From SIG673 sp045660565 (lineage in GTDB: Bacteria > Bacillota > Clostridia > Oscillospirales > CAG-272): DNA of 46,160 nt. The stretch covers positions 1-46,160 of the forward strand of contig JAZRDX010000008.1 of assembly GCA_045660565.1 (NCBI GenBank). Direction: 5' to 3'. Within the stretch, counting starts at the first letter, position 1. Each line of letters starts with the position of its first letter. This document shows positions 15,261 to 24,235 of this stretch, piece after piece. The position numbers and the translations under genes were made by a program. Below the pieces are notes generated by a model. It was not told the origin of the DNA. It did not search any database and saw only the letters and a list, made by a program, of their open reading frames with translations.

Positions 15261-16037
15261 TTACTTAAATACACATGCGGTTTTTGAAACGGATTTGACC
15301 TCTATGCAGGCATACGTATGCTCACCCTCCGTATAGTAAGAGAAAACACCGGTTATCTCAACGGGGTTAACGACGTTTCCTGTCGGCATCGGAAGAATAG
15401 TGTCCTCGCTCGGCACTGTAAGCTCTATATTCCAGGTAACCTTTCCGCTGCCGTCAAGACCTGCGAGAAATTTGTAGTCCCCGTTTATCGAGTGGTGTCC
15501 GATTATCCTTACCGTTTTTCCGTTAAGCTCGCTTGTTTTATAGGCTGTTTTATAGTTATCTATTTTCGATTTAAGCTCGCTCGCAGTCATTGTTATCGCA
15601 TCGAAATCATAAGTCGGCGCGCTGTCGGTATAACGGATTATCTCGGTAACATCGATATACCCACCCGCATTAAACGTTCCGATAAAGCTCGCGGTTTCGC
15701 CAAGCTCGGGGTATATTCCGTCAGCGGTTCGTATCTCGTAGTAAGCATCACAGCAGTTGGTGGGATCAAGCGCAATTATTATGGGCGTCTGACAGCGGTT
15801 CTCCGAAAAATTGTAAACGGTTGAGTACTGCGCTGTTATCGCGACGCTTTTTCCCGCGTAGTCATCGGGGTTGTTCATTATAGCCGCTACCGTTCCGTAA
15901 ATCTCGTTTGCCGAAAGACCGGTGAAATTGCAGTCTACGTCAACGTCAAGCTTTGGTAGCGTTCCGCCGTCTCCGCAGGAGGGGAGTGCGCATAAAACGG
16001 TACACAGAATTAAAAGGAAAGAGAGTATCTTTTTCAT
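15261..16037 (-). CDS. Lipoprotein associated with the zinc ABC transporter, two OB-like halves
   Basis: Membrane-anchored exported protein of 258 residues. The signal sequence has a lipobox LPSC with the acylated Cys at 21. Two similar beta-rich halves are visible: about 40-140, with AGKSVAITAQY, then DPTNCC and YPELGETASFIGTF; and about 165-258, with NGKTVRIIGHH and NPVEITGVF. The pattern suggests OB folds. The adjacent Cys-Cys pair could be a metal site. It is the last gene of the zur-znuACB locus, 66 bp after znuB. From memory, similar lipoproteins often sit beside znuABC in Clostridia. I infer an accessory role in zinc capture; the biochemistry is unknown. Confidence 0.62.
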   Translation of the reverse strand: MKKILSFLLILCTVLCALPSCGDGGTLPKLDVDVDCNFTGLSANEIYGTVAAIMNNPDDYAGKSVAITAQYSTVYNFSENRCQTPIIIALDPTNCCDAYYEIRTADGIYPELGETASFIGTFNAGGYIDVTEIIRYTDSAPTYDFDAITMTASELKSKIDNYKTAYKTSELNGKTVRIIGHHSINGDYKFLAGLDGSGKVTWNIELTVPSEDTILPMPTGNVVNPVEITGVFSYYTEGEHTYACIEVKSVSKTACVFK

Positions 16038-16103
16038 AGCCTTTCCTTCCCGCCGTCAGGCGATAATCGGTAGGAGTATTTTTAGCTGAAAAGAGGGGGT
16101 AAG

Positions 16104-16946
16104 TTATGCTTTTCCGGCTTTTATAAGTCCGATAACGTAGAAAACACCGAATGCAGCGATGTTGGTAAGCGCAATAGTAGAGCCTACGGGGGTGGATGCC
16201 AAAATACATATAACCGTTCCGATAAGAGCGCAGGTAACCGCGAGCAGTGCGGAGCAGATGACTACCTTTTTGAAGGTTTTAAAAACTCTCATTGCCGAGA
16301 GAGCGGGGAAGGTAATAAGCGCTGAAATGAGAAGCGCCCCTACCATATTCATCGCCATTACGATAACTACACCGGTTATTACCGCGATAAGCGTGTTGTA
16401 TATCTCCGCCTTTGTTCCCGTTGCCGAGGCGAAGCTTTCGTCAAAGGTAACGGCAAAGATTTTGTGGTAGAAAAAGATAAACACGAATAAAACGACCAGA
16501 GCCAGAGTCGCGCAGAGAATAACGTCGGATTTTTTAATTCCTATTATACTTGCCGAGCCGAAAAGCGTTGAACACGCGTCTCCGCTTATGCTTGACGATT
16601 TTGACGGAAAAAGATTAAGCATCATATAACCGAATGCAAGAGCGCCTGCGGAAATCATTGCTATTGCAGCGTCTCCCTGTATCTTTGTGTTTGAACGTAT
16701 GCGCAGAAGCAGTACTGCCGCCACAACGGTAAAAGGGAGCGCGATATAAACGGGAGTAAAGCTTGCCGCGGTGGCTATCGAGGTTGCTCCGAACGCAACG
16801 TGAGAAAGACCGTCGCCTATCATTGAAAAGCGCTTTAGAACGAGGCTTACTCCGAGCAGTGCCGCGCAAAGTGAGACGAGAGCTAAAACGAGAGTTGAGT
16901 ATCTGACCGTCGGGTAGGTCTTAAAATAAAATATCAGGGTGTCCAT
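16104..16946 (-). CDS. znuB: Zinc ABC transporter permease
   Basis: Integral membrane subunit of an ABC-3 family metal importer. It has 280 residues and about eight hydrophobic helices, with the family pattern LVLKRFSMIGDGLSHVAFGATS near residue 35-55 and the conserved ITGVVIVMAMNMVGALLISALITFPALSA region in the middle. Its ATG overlaps the TAA stop of znuC by one base, so the two are translationally coupled. The znuA and zur neighbours point to zinc rather than manganese, though specificity is an inference from context. Confidence 0.88.
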   Translation of the reverse strand: MDTLIFYFKTYPTVRYSTLVLALVSLCAALLGVSLVLKRFSMIGDGLSHVAFGATSIATAASFTPVYIALPFTVVAAVLLLRIRSNTKIQGDAAIAMISAGALAFGYMMLNLFPSKSSSISGDACSTLFGSASIIGIKKSDVILCATLALVVLFVFIFFYHKIFAVTFDESFASATGTKAEIYNTLIAVITGVVIVMAMNMVGALLISALITFPALSAMRVFKTFKKVVICSALLAVTCALIGTVICILASTPVGSTIALTNIAAFGVFYVIGLIKAGKA

Positions 16947-17728
16947 TACTGCTCTCCTTTTGTTTCGGCTTTTTCGGTTTCTGAGTTCGGGGTAAGGTCC
17001 TGCGGGGTGTTTTCGGTAATACCCGTGTGGGCGTTTTTACCTAAAAAAGATTTAAAGACTTCGCTTTCAAGGTAATCTTCCTTCGTCCCGAAGAAAAGCG
17101 GCTCGTGGCTTATGTGAAGAATGTGAGATGCGTATTTTACAGCCGCGTCCATGTCGTGCGAAACCATAACGACGGTTACGCCGCAGGAGTTAAGATGCTC
17201 TATTATCGAATACATCTCCTGGGTAACCTTCGGATCGAGTCCCGAAACGGGCTCGTCAAGTATAAGCAGCTTTGACGAGGCACATAGTGCGCGGGCAAGT
17301 AAAACCCTTTGCTGCTGACCGCCCGAAAGCTCTCTGTAACAGCGGCCTGAAAGCTCTGTTATTCCGAGAAGACTCATATTGTACCTTGCCGTTTCCTTTT
17401 GAAGCGAGGTATAAAACGGACGCAGTCCCGAGCGGTTAAGACAGCCCGAAATTACCACCTCAAAGGCAGATGCGGGGAAGTCTTTCTGTGTTAACGTCTG
17501 CTGCGGAAGGTAGCCTATCTGATTTTTCTTAAGTCCGTCTCCGAAGATGAGCGAGCCGCCCATTTTTGATTTAAGACCGAGCAGCGTTTTCATAAGAGTA
17601 CTTTTGCCGGAGCCGTTTTCTCCGATTATGCAAAGGTAGTCCCCCTCGTTAATTTCAAAATTCAGGTTTTCGACGATTATATGCCCCTCGTAGCCGAGGG
17701 CAAGATTTTCCGATTTTATAAGTGCCAT
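16946..17728 (-). CDS. znuC: Zinc ABC transporter ATP-binding protein
   Basis: Cytoplasmic ATPase that powers the zinc importer. Walker A is GENGSGKST, the Q-loop is at YLPQQ, the ABC signature is LSGGQQQRV, Walker B is LLILDEPVSGLD, and the switch His lies in VMVSHDMD. The C-terminal extra 25 residues are hydrophilic and Glu/Thr-rich. The start is the ATG at 17726-17728 with GGAG 7 bases upstream; an upstream in-frame ATG at 17752 would add eight basic residues and has a poorer site. It follows znuA after a gap of about 135 bp. Confidence 0.9.
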   Translation of the reverse strand: MALIKSENLALGYEGHIIVENLNFEINEGDYLCIIGENGSGKSTLMKTLLGLKSKMGGSLIFGDGLKKNQIGYLPQQTLTQKDFPASAFEVVISGCLNRSGLRPFYTSLQKETARYNMSLLGITELSGRCYRELSGGQQQRVLLARALCASSKLLILDEPVSGLDPKVTQEMYSIIEHLNSCGVTVVMVSHDMDAAVKYASHILHISHEPLFFGTKEDYLESEVFKSFLGKNAHTGITENTPQDLTPNSETEKAETKGEQ

Positions 17729-17863
17729 TGTTTTTCTCCGTTTTTTTTGCATTTTTCCGTGTTTTATGGAGCTGTAAATGAATTTTGTCGGGTCCGGGTG
17801 CGTTTCACGACCGTTTTAAGCCGTGTACGGTGGATGAAAATGCCCGGCCGCAGTGAAAGAGCA

Positions 17864-18841
17864 TTACTTAATAGCCTCTCTTAGTGCCTCAAGGTTTTTT
17901 GTCATAAAGTCAAGGTAATTTGCCCCTGCCTGTATCTCGGCACGGGTTACCGACTGCATTGAGTTTAATACCACCTTTTTGCACCCCGTCTCGGCGCATA
18001 TGTTGTCCGCGAGAGCCTTGTTTCCGCCCTCGGTTACTATTACCGCCGAAAGGGAGTGCTCCTTCACCGCGTTAATAAGCTTAACCTGCGTCGCGAAATC
18101 CGAGTTGACCTCGGTGGAGCAGCCGCTGAATGCGGCATAGTAGCAGAGGCCGTAATCGTTTGTCATATAAATGAACGGAAAACGGTCGGCAACCACAACG
18201 GTTTTTGTTTTAGCCCCGTTAACCGCGGCGCGGTATTCTCCGTCAAGCGCGTTTATTTTTGTCTTGAACGCATCCGCCTGGGCCGTGTAATACGCCGCGT
18301 TAGCCGAGTCCTTTTCGATAAATGCTGAAGAAATTTTGTCGGTTATGGTTATAGCGTTTTTGAGCGAGAGCCATATATGCTCGTCGCCGCCGTGGTCGAG
18401 TGCTTCGTTTTCGCTGTGATCTTCTTCGTGGTTATGACCTTCAAGCTCGGCGTGCATAAGCTCTATTCCGTCGGTGAGATACAGTACCTTTAAATCCGGG
18501 TTTTCGGCAGAGCTTATCGCATCGTCCACCCATTTTTTGTCCGTCTCTCCGCCAACGCATATAAATACGTCCGCTTCGCTGAGTGCCTTAAGTGTTTTTG
18601 CCGTAGGGGAGTAATTATGAAGGTCCGCTCCGTTGTCCTGTAAAACGGTAACCGTGATTTTTTCGCCGCCTATCTGTCTTGCGAAATCAAACGGCGGAAA
18701 GCTTGTACATACGACCTTGAGCGCGCCGTCTCCCTCGCTGTAAAGCGCCGCTGACGAGCAAGCGGGTAAAACGCTTAAGCAGAACGTTAAAATTAACGTC
18801 AGAATCAGTGTTTTTGCCAGGCAGTATTTTTTGTTTTTCAT
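17864..18841 (-). CDS. znuA: Zinc-binding lipoprotein of the ZnuA family
   Basis: Extracellular substrate-binding lipoprotein that captures the metal for the ZnuB/C importer. The signal peptide ends in LPAC with the lipidated Cys28. The mature protein has the cluster A-I fold pattern (VVCTSFPPFDFARQI; DNGADLHNYSPTAKTLKAL with a metal-ligand His). It also has a His/Glu/Asp-rich loop (HAELEGHNHEEDHSENE), typical of zinc binders, then GGDEHIWLSLKNA with another ligand His, and a late GGNKALADNICAETG segment. Length 325 residues, normal for the family. GAGG is about 12 bases before the ATG, so initiation may be modest. Confidence 0.92.
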   Translation of the reverse strand: MKNKKYCLAKTLILTLILTFCLSVLPACSSAALYSEGDGALKVVCTSFPPFDFARQIGGEKITVTVLQDNGADLHNYSPTAKTLKALSEADVFICVGGETDKKWVDDAISSAENPDLKVLYLTDGIELMHAELEGHNHEEDHSENEALDHGGDEHIWLSLKNAITITDKISSAFIEKDSANAAYYTAQADAFKTKINALDGEYRAAVNGAKTKTVVVADRFPFIYMTNDYGLCYYAAFSGCSTEVNSDFATQVKLINAVKEHSLSAVIVTEGGNKALADNICAETGCKKVVLNSMQSVTRAEIQAGANYLDFMTKNLEALREAIK

Positions 18842-19034
18842 GTTAAAATCGTTACCTCGAATATGTTTTATTTATCCTTACTTTTTTCACTGTGGTGCAG
18901 CCGTGGTTCTATAAATAATGTAGTTTTGTAAACGTAAAAACGCTTTTTAAGCTTCCTTTTTGCCTTGAAAATTCAGGTGATCGGAGGGTGCTTTTTGTAT
19001 GCGCTTTTACCGTGTCGGCAGATGCCTCGACGGC

Positions 19035-19424
19035 TTATCTGCAATCGGAGCATACACCGTAAAAAACCGTTTGAGATTTACTGAGACCGAAGCCGTGATG
19101 CGCCATAAAATGCTCTTCCATCCGCTTTATAAATCCGCAGTCTGCGCATACTGTTTTTCCGCAGTTTGTGCATTTAAGATGGAAATGTCCGCTATGGCTT
19201 TTGTTGTATCTGTAAACCGCGCTTTCGCCTACGTCTCCCGAAAAACGAAGAACGCTTCCTTCGTTTACGAATCGCTCAAGGCTTCGGTATGCGGTAGCCT
19301 TTGATGCTCCGAGAGCGGTTATTATCTCGTCAGCGCTTACGCAGCGGTTTTCTGTTTTCAGATATTCGAGAATCGCTTCTCTTTGACGTGTTTTGTATCC
19401 GTTTTCTCTGTTGATGTCGCTCAA
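19035..19424 (-). CDS. zur: Fur family regulator, probably the zinc sensor Zur
   Basis: Dimeric metal-sensing repressor. A winged-helix N-terminal domain (about 5-75) contains the recognition helix region ALGASKATAYRSLERF. The C-terminal half holds the metal-site pattern HFHLKCTNCGKTVCADC and a second Cys pair (GVCSDC), the structural zinc site. I call it Zur because znuACB follow on the same strand; the palindrome upstream has the 7-1-7 form of Zur operators. Start uncertain: the frame's first start is a TTG (19422-19424) that directly abuts an AAGGAG at 19425-19430, which is abnormal spacing. A TGA stops the frame three codons further upstream, and there is no in-frame ATG nearby. Confidence 0.85.
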   Translation of the reverse strand: MSDINRENGYKTRQREAILEYLKTENRCVSADEIITALGASKATAYRSLERFVNEGSVLRFSGDVGESAVYRYNKSHSGHFHLKCTNCGKTVCADCGFIKRMEEHFMAHHGFGLSKSQTVFYGVCSDCR

Positions 19425-19450
19425 CTCCTTTTTGGATCATTTTGCGAAAA

Positions 19451-19465
19451 TGAAACTCGGTTTCA
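19451..19465. promoter_or_regulatory. Candidate Zur operator
   Basis: TGAAACTCGGTTTCA is a 15-bp near-perfect palindrome in the 7-1-7 form (only the innermost pair flanking the centre does not match). It lies 27 bp upstream of the zur frame. Its outer half-sites TGAAA/TTTCA match those of the actinobacterial Zur box as I remember it (TGAAAAT-N-ATTTTCA). The inference is autoregulation of zur and, by read-through, the zinc genes. No second copy is seen upstream of znuA. Confidence 0.55.
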
Positions 19466-19663
19466 ATTTCAACTGCAATTTTAGCATAATACTTTGAATT
19501 TGACGGTTTGAAAATGTTAATTTAGTGTGAATTTTTGTTGCAGGCGTATTCTTCCAAGTGAAAAGATTGCTTTGGAGAGTATAAACGTAGCGCTAGTTTG
19601 GGCAGTTTGCTATAAAATATAAATATGCCTTTGGTTATATTGCGAGGAATAATGAAATGGGTT

Positions 19664-19697
19664 GAAAAAATACATTTCGAAATCGAAAAAATACATT
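19664..19697 (+). repeat. Two 13-bp direct repeats phased by 21 bp at the lipoprotein promoter
   Basis: GAAAAAATACATT occurs at 19664-19676 and 19685-19697. The 21-bp period is two DNA turns, so both copies face the same side of the helix, and the second overlaps the -35 hexamer. This is the geometry of a transcription factor tandem site. The rest of the 19466-19663 gap shows no gene. Confidence 0.6.
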
Positions 19698-19724
19698 GAT
19701 AAAACAGACGTTGGATGCTATAAT
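19696..19724 (+). promoter_or_regulatory. Sigma-A promoter of the Cys-rich lipoprotein gene
   Basis: TTGATA (19696-19701), 17 bp, TATAAT (19719-19724). The expected start is near 19731, leaving a leader of about 30 bases to the ATG at 19762. Confidence 0.85.
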
Positions 19725-19761
19725 TGTACTTGCTAAAATATTCTATTTAAGGAGAGCAATT

Positions 19762-22700
19762 ATGAAAAAAATACGGATACTCGCACTTCTTCTTGCGGTT
19801 CTGATGATTCCTTTTTCACTGCTTGTCGCTTGTAAAAAAGACAGTGATGAGGATGACGTGTGCTCCGTCAACGGACACGAGTGGAACAAAAAAGAAGTAA
19901 CGCTTGAGAAAAGGACCTGTACCACACCGGGTTTGAAGGAAAGAACCTGTAAGGTGTGTAAGATAGTCGAAGAGTACGAATGGAAGCCCGAAGGACATAC
20001 CATAGCCAAGGCTGAATGGGTATATAACGAGGACGCTACCTGTACTGAGGACGGACACGAGACAAGATCCTGCGCTCTTTGTAGCTATTTTGAAACGAGG
20101 GTAAAGAAGAATACCGCACTCGGTCATATCTTCCTTCATTACACCCTTTCCGAGGACGGTTACAGCGAAACGGCTGCATGTAATATTTGCTCGGTTGTTA
20201 CCGATACCAGACTTGTCGGAATCAATATTGACTTTGAGGGAGAAAAGAACACACTCAGCTACGGCGCGCTCACCGTATACACTCCCGAAGGTGTAACCGA
20301 CTACTACAAGACCGAGGGCGAGGATGAGACCTTTAACTCCTATTTGCAGATAGACAGAACCACCGATATTAACATCGGAGATCACGGTTACGGCGCGATA
20401 TTCGCTCCCGGTTATAACAGACTTAAGGAGAACAGCTACGTAGCGGAATTTGATGTTAAAATCAGCAAGGACAACACGAAGGACCTCGTTCTCCTTCAGG
20501 GAAACAAGGAGTTTACTTCCGTTGATTTCCTTACCTACGACGCAGATGCTCACACCATTAACATCACGTACGGTCCCATCTATACTCTCACAGAGAATGA
20601 CTACGACAGATGGATGAAGCTCTCTGTTGTTCTTAACGACATCGAGCGTAAATACGAGTTCTACATGGATAACAAGCTTGTAATTTCCGGTGTTGAATAT
20701 CAGAACGACGATTACTTTGCCGGAATGGACCTTGAGAACTTCAAGATTGCTATGACGCACGAGGTTGGAGTAGCTTCAACGTTTGCGCTTGATAACATTG
20801 ATATTTACATTGCGTTCTCGCCTAAGGGATACGAAGGAGCGACACTTGATCCCGATTACGCGGTATTCCAGACGGAGTACAATAAGAATAAAATAATGTA
20901 TAAGAAGCTTACCGACGGTTGTACGCATGATTTAAGCGCTCAGTCCGTAGAGGCAGATTGCTACAACGACGGATACAGCTACAAGCTCTGCTCCGTATGT
21001 AATGGTAAGACCGAGTTTGCGACTGTCTCGGAAAAGCTTACGCACAACATGGAGAACATCCCCCCGGAGCAGGGCGGCTATAAAGAGTCTACCTGTACCG
21101 AATACGGCGCTATCTACAAAAAATGTTCTCTTTGCGGATACAAGGATAAAGAAGTGGTTGCGATGAAGAACCACGTAATAGATACCGATGCGGCATCTTA
21201 CCGCAACATTCCCGCAACCTGTCTCGCTGACGGTTATATTACCGGTGAATGTAAGGTCTGCCACTGTGAAATGAATTTGTTCAACGGTGAATATAAGAGC
21301 GGACACAACGCAGTTGATATTGAGGTTGTACAGGAGGCTAACTGTGTAAGAGACGGTTACAGCAAGGGAAGATGTGCAAATCCCGGCTGCGGAATTACCG
21401 TTACCAAAAACGAAGTTCCCGCCTACGGACATCTTATGAAGTCTGTAATCAAGGACAGCAGAGACGGAAAGGTAATTGAAAACTTCTGTCTCAGATGTAA
21501 CCTTGACGAATACAAGACCACCCAGCCTCTCGCTACTGCCGGAGACTTCCCGACCTTTGATGAAATGAAGGCGCTTCTCGGAGACCGTTTCTACGGCGGA
21601 ACCGACGGCGCGGGCTTCTCTAACGGAACGTTCAGCACCGGAACCAATAAATCCAGTATGCGTTTCACAAACGATGGAAGTAGCAGTACAGCGGCTAAGG
21701 TAACCGAGGGACAGAATACCTTCCTCAGAGTAAAGCATACCGCGACCGGATACATTAACTACCTTGATGATTTAAAGCAGAAGGATAAAGACGTAGTTCT
21801 TGAAATCTCGCTCAGACTTCCCGCAAACGGCAAATCCGTAACAGGATATATGACCGCGGGACACAGAGATAAGCCCGGACATAACGTTGTAATGAGAGTA
21901 TTCACGCTTGACGAAAGCGGAAATATCATCTTCGACCCGAACACCGATAAAAAGGTTACCATAGGAAAGCTTACCAGCACCGAGTTCTCAAAAATCGCAT
22001 TTGTATTCCATCAGAGCGACGCAACCGTTGACGCTTACTTTAACGGTGCGCTTATAGTTCAGAACCACCTTATATCAAAAGGAGATACAGCCTACAAGCT
22101 TCCCGAGGGCGGACTTCTTTACGAGTACCGTTTCATGTTTGATAACGTATCCAGCGGAGAAAAGGGACTTGACGTTGACGATATGTTCTTATATCAGGCG
22201 TCTGCTCCGGCTTACATAACCAATCCTTTCCTTCCCAATAGCGCGGGAACGGTTTACGACGTAAGCAATAACATAGCCGGCGATACCGGTGAAACTCCTT
22301 ATATCCCGAATAACATGAGCGGTGTGCTTGGAGCCAATATGCAGATTTCCAGCAACAAGGGCTTCCGTGCATACGTTGAAGAAATTGAGGGCGCAGCGGG
22401 CGAAATGATTTCCGCTCTCCACTGTATCAAGGGCGACAGCGTTACAAGTATTCCGACCGCAAACGTAAGTAAAGCGGATTCCGAAATTTCAACCATTCCG
22501 ACCATTATGAACAGCACAGCCGCGGTTATCGGTAATAAAGTTAAATTTAACGCGGGCAGCTTCAGCGGCGGAAATATGAATACCGGAAAGATAGTACTTG
22601 CCCAGGGAAGAAAGGTAACGGACGCCGGAACTCAGTTCTATGATTTCCTTTACGTTGAAAACGGAATACTTAAATCCGGAGACAAAAACCCTCTTTACGC

Positions 22701-23988
22701 GATTAAGCAGGACGAGTGGATTACCTTTGAGATTGTTGTAAATGAAGTACTTGGAAGCTATGACGTATATATTAACGGAATTTGTCAGGCTGCGGGTATA
22801 AAATGCACACCGGAATATGCTGTTCCTAAGTATACTCAGCTTGAATATAAGTTGCTGACCATCAGCGAAGGTACGTTTGATTTCTATATGGCGGACACCG
22901 CGCTTTATGCAGGTGCGATAGCTCCCGTATCCGATGTTGTTGTCGGAAAGATTGAAAAGGTTATCGTAAAAACCGAGCTTGAGCAGAAGTTTAGCGCAGT
23001 AACCTTCTATGAAAATCATAGTGTTTCTTCCTATTATGACTACGTAGGAAAGATTGTTACTTCTACCGACGGATTATCTCTTCTTACTCTTAGCGACGCG
23101 GCGCTCTATGCGAAGAAGGAAGCTGTAAGCATCGCTAAGATTGACGGTAAAACCGTTCTCAGAACCACAGATTATAAGATAAATAACCTTAAGGCTTTGG
23201 AGTTTAAGTATCTTGAAAATACTAAGCTTAAAGGCAGCACCCCTGGAGTATACGATTTGTCCGGATACAAGTACCTTACCGTAAATCTTAACGTTGAGGC
23301 AACCACCGGATACAACATTATATTTAAGCTTATGACGGAAAACGGCTACTATCAGATGCGTATATACTTACTCAGCACCGGATGGCAGACCATAACAATG
23401 CCCCTTTTCTCAGAGGGTGATTATCCTTACTTCAAGAGTGTAGGCACCACGAGCGGAAGGATGGACGACGTCATATCTCTCAGAATTGAATTTGAGGGCG
23501 GAATCGCAGGAAACGGTAACGGAAAGCTTATGGACGGAACCACGATCTCCTTTGAAAGAATAAGCTTTGAAAACGATACGTTCAGACACAGCGAGTACAT
23601 TGGCGAGAACCTTGATACCAGAGAGTTCTGTAAGACTCATACCTACGGTGAGGGTGATAGCGTAACCGTTGCGCCCACCTGTAAAAAGTCGGGCTATACC
23701 AAGCGTGTTTGCAGCGAGTGCGGACATATCTCGGTTACAAACGTTAAGCCGCCTCTTAAGCTTGCTGACATCACGGTAGATGCCGACAAGAATGTTACAC
23801 CGGTAAACTTCTGTGTAAATGCCGGTATTACCGTTAACCACTTCGTATGTAACTGCGGCGGAGATTCAGACACGGAATGCGTCGGCGATTACTATGCGAT
23901 AACAGAGTATATTCCCGCGAGAGACCACGTTATAGCTGACGGTAGCTGTACGACGGGATGCGGAAAAGAGCTTCAGCCCGCCGCATAA
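19762..23988 (+). CDS. Large Cys-rich surface lipoprotein with CxxC repeats and LamG-like modules
   Basis: A 1408-residue exported protein. The signal peptide ends SLLVAC, a lipobox with Cys near residue 24. Three regions carry short repeats of the type ATC-x2-DG-Y-x4-C-x2-C-x(n)-GH: about 30-150, 405-600 and near the C-terminus (about 1300-1400). Between them lie beta-rich stretches of about 200 residues each that read like concanavalin-A/LamG-type folds (FYMDNKLVISG; DAYFNGALIVQN; VYINGICQAAG), typical of carbohydrate or protein binding at the surface. The start is the ATG at 19762, 7 bases after AAGGAG; the frame is open 22 codons further but that part overlaps the promoter. Single-gene transcript. 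The target is unknown; it may bind glycans. Confidence 0.72.
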   Translation: MKKIRILALLLAVLMIPFSLLVACKKDSDEDDVCSVNGHEWNKKEVTLEKRTCTTPGLKERTCKVCKIVEEYEWKPEGHTIAKAEWVYNEDATCTEDGHETRSCALCSYFETRVKKNTALGHIFLHYTLSEDGYSETAACNICSVVTDTRLVGINIDFEGEKNTLSYGALTVYTPEGVTDYYKTEGEDETFNSYLQIDRTTDINIGDHGYGAIFAPGYNRLKENSYVAEFDVKISKDNTKDLVLLQGNKEFTSVDFLTYDADAHTINITYGPIYTLTENDYDRWMKLSVVLNDIERKYEFYMDNKLVISGVEYQNDDYFAGMDLENFKIAMTHEVGVASTFALDNIDIYIAFSPKGYEGATLDPDYAVFQTEYNKNKIMYKKLTDGCTHDLSAQSVEADCYNDGYSYKLCSVCNGKTEFATVSEKLTHNMENIPPEQGGYKESTCTEYGAIYKKCSLCGYKDKEVVAMKNHVIDTDAASYRNIPATCLADGYITGECKVCHCEMNLFNGEYKSGHNAVDIEVVQEANCVRDGYSKGRCANPGCGITVTKNEVPAYGHLMKSVIKDSRDGKVIENFCLRCNLDEYKTTQPLATAGDFPTFDEMKALLGDRFYGGTDGAGFSNGTFSTGTNKSSMRFTNDGSSSTAAKVTEGQNTFLRVKHTATGYINYLDDLKQKDKDVVLEISLRLPANGKSVTGYMTAGHRDKPGHNVVMRVFTLDESGNIIFDPNTDKKVTIGKLTSTEFSKIAFVFHQSDATVDAYFNGALIVQNHLISKGDTAYKLPEGGLLYEYRFMFDNVSSGEKGLDVDDMFLYQASAPAYITNPFLPNSAGTVYDVSNNIAGDTGETPYIPNNMSGVLGANMQISSNKGFRAYVEEIEGAAGEMISALHCIKGDSVTSIPTANVSKADSEISTIPTIMNSTAAVIGNKVKFNAGSFSGGNMNTGKIVLAQGRKVTDAGTQFYDFLYVENGILKSGDKNPLYAIKQDEWITFEIVVNEVLGSYDVYINGICQAAGIKCTPEYAVPKYTQLEYKLLTISEGTFDFYMADTALYAGAIAPVSDVVVGKIEKVIVKTELEQKFSAVTFYENHSVSSYYDYVGKIVTSTDGLSLLTLSDAALYAKKEAVSIAKIDGKTVLRTTDYKINNLKALEFKYLENTKLKGSTPGVYDLSGYKYLTVNLNVEATTGYNIIFKLMTENGYYQMRIYLLSTGWQTITMPLFSEGDYPYFKSVGTTSGRMDDVISLRIEFEGGIAGNGNGKLMDGTTISFERISFENDTFRHSEYIGENLDTREFCKTHTYGEGDSVTVAPTCKKSGYTKRVCSECGHISVTNVKPPLKLADITVDADKNVTPVNFCVNAGITVNHFVCNCGGDSDTECVGDYYAITEYIPARDHVIADGSCTTGCGKELQPAA

Positions 23989-23989
23989 G

Positions 23990-24072
23990 CTTAAGCTTTG
24001 GGTGAGTTTAACCTTTGAGTTGAGCCAAGCTCTTGACTGAACTTAAGCCTTGCGTGAGATTAACCCTTCGTT
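23990..24072 (+). repeat. Imperfect 31-bp direct repeat after the lipoprotein gene
   Basis: CTTAAGCTTTGGGTGAG... at 23990-24021 is repeated as CTTAAGCCTTGCGTGAG... at 24042-24072, about 80% identical with a 52-bp period. It begins right at the stop codon of the lipoprotein gene and ends just before the terminator. It is probably a decaying local duplication; no function is evident. Confidence 0.7.
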
Positions 24073-24083
24073 AAAGCAAAATT

Positions 24084-24122
24084 AAAGACCGAAAACGTGA
24101 AAGCGTTTTCGGTCTTTTCTGC
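24084..24122 (+). terminator. Rho-independent terminator of the Cys-rich lipoprotein gene
   Basis: A 14-bp perfect stem (24084-24097 with 24104-24117), loop TGAAAG, with a T-rich tail. It lies about 95 bp past the stop codon. Between here and 24236 there is one further inverted repeat (TAGCCGT near 24153 with ACGGCTA near 24177) but no gene. Confidence 0.88.
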
Positions 24123-24235
24123 TTTTAAAAAGCTTGGCAAAAACTTCTGTATAGCCGTAATGCATACCTTCGTTAACGGCTAAACCGCCCGACTCCGCGC
24201 GGCTTTTGGCAGATATGTAGTGGCGTGTTAAGTAT

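Noticed and set aside
18842..19034. Second Zur operator or terminator between zur and znuA
   Set aside because: TGAAAATTCA near 18966 is only a weak palindrome unlike the zur site, and the GCTT/AAGC hairpin with T-run nearby is too short to call.
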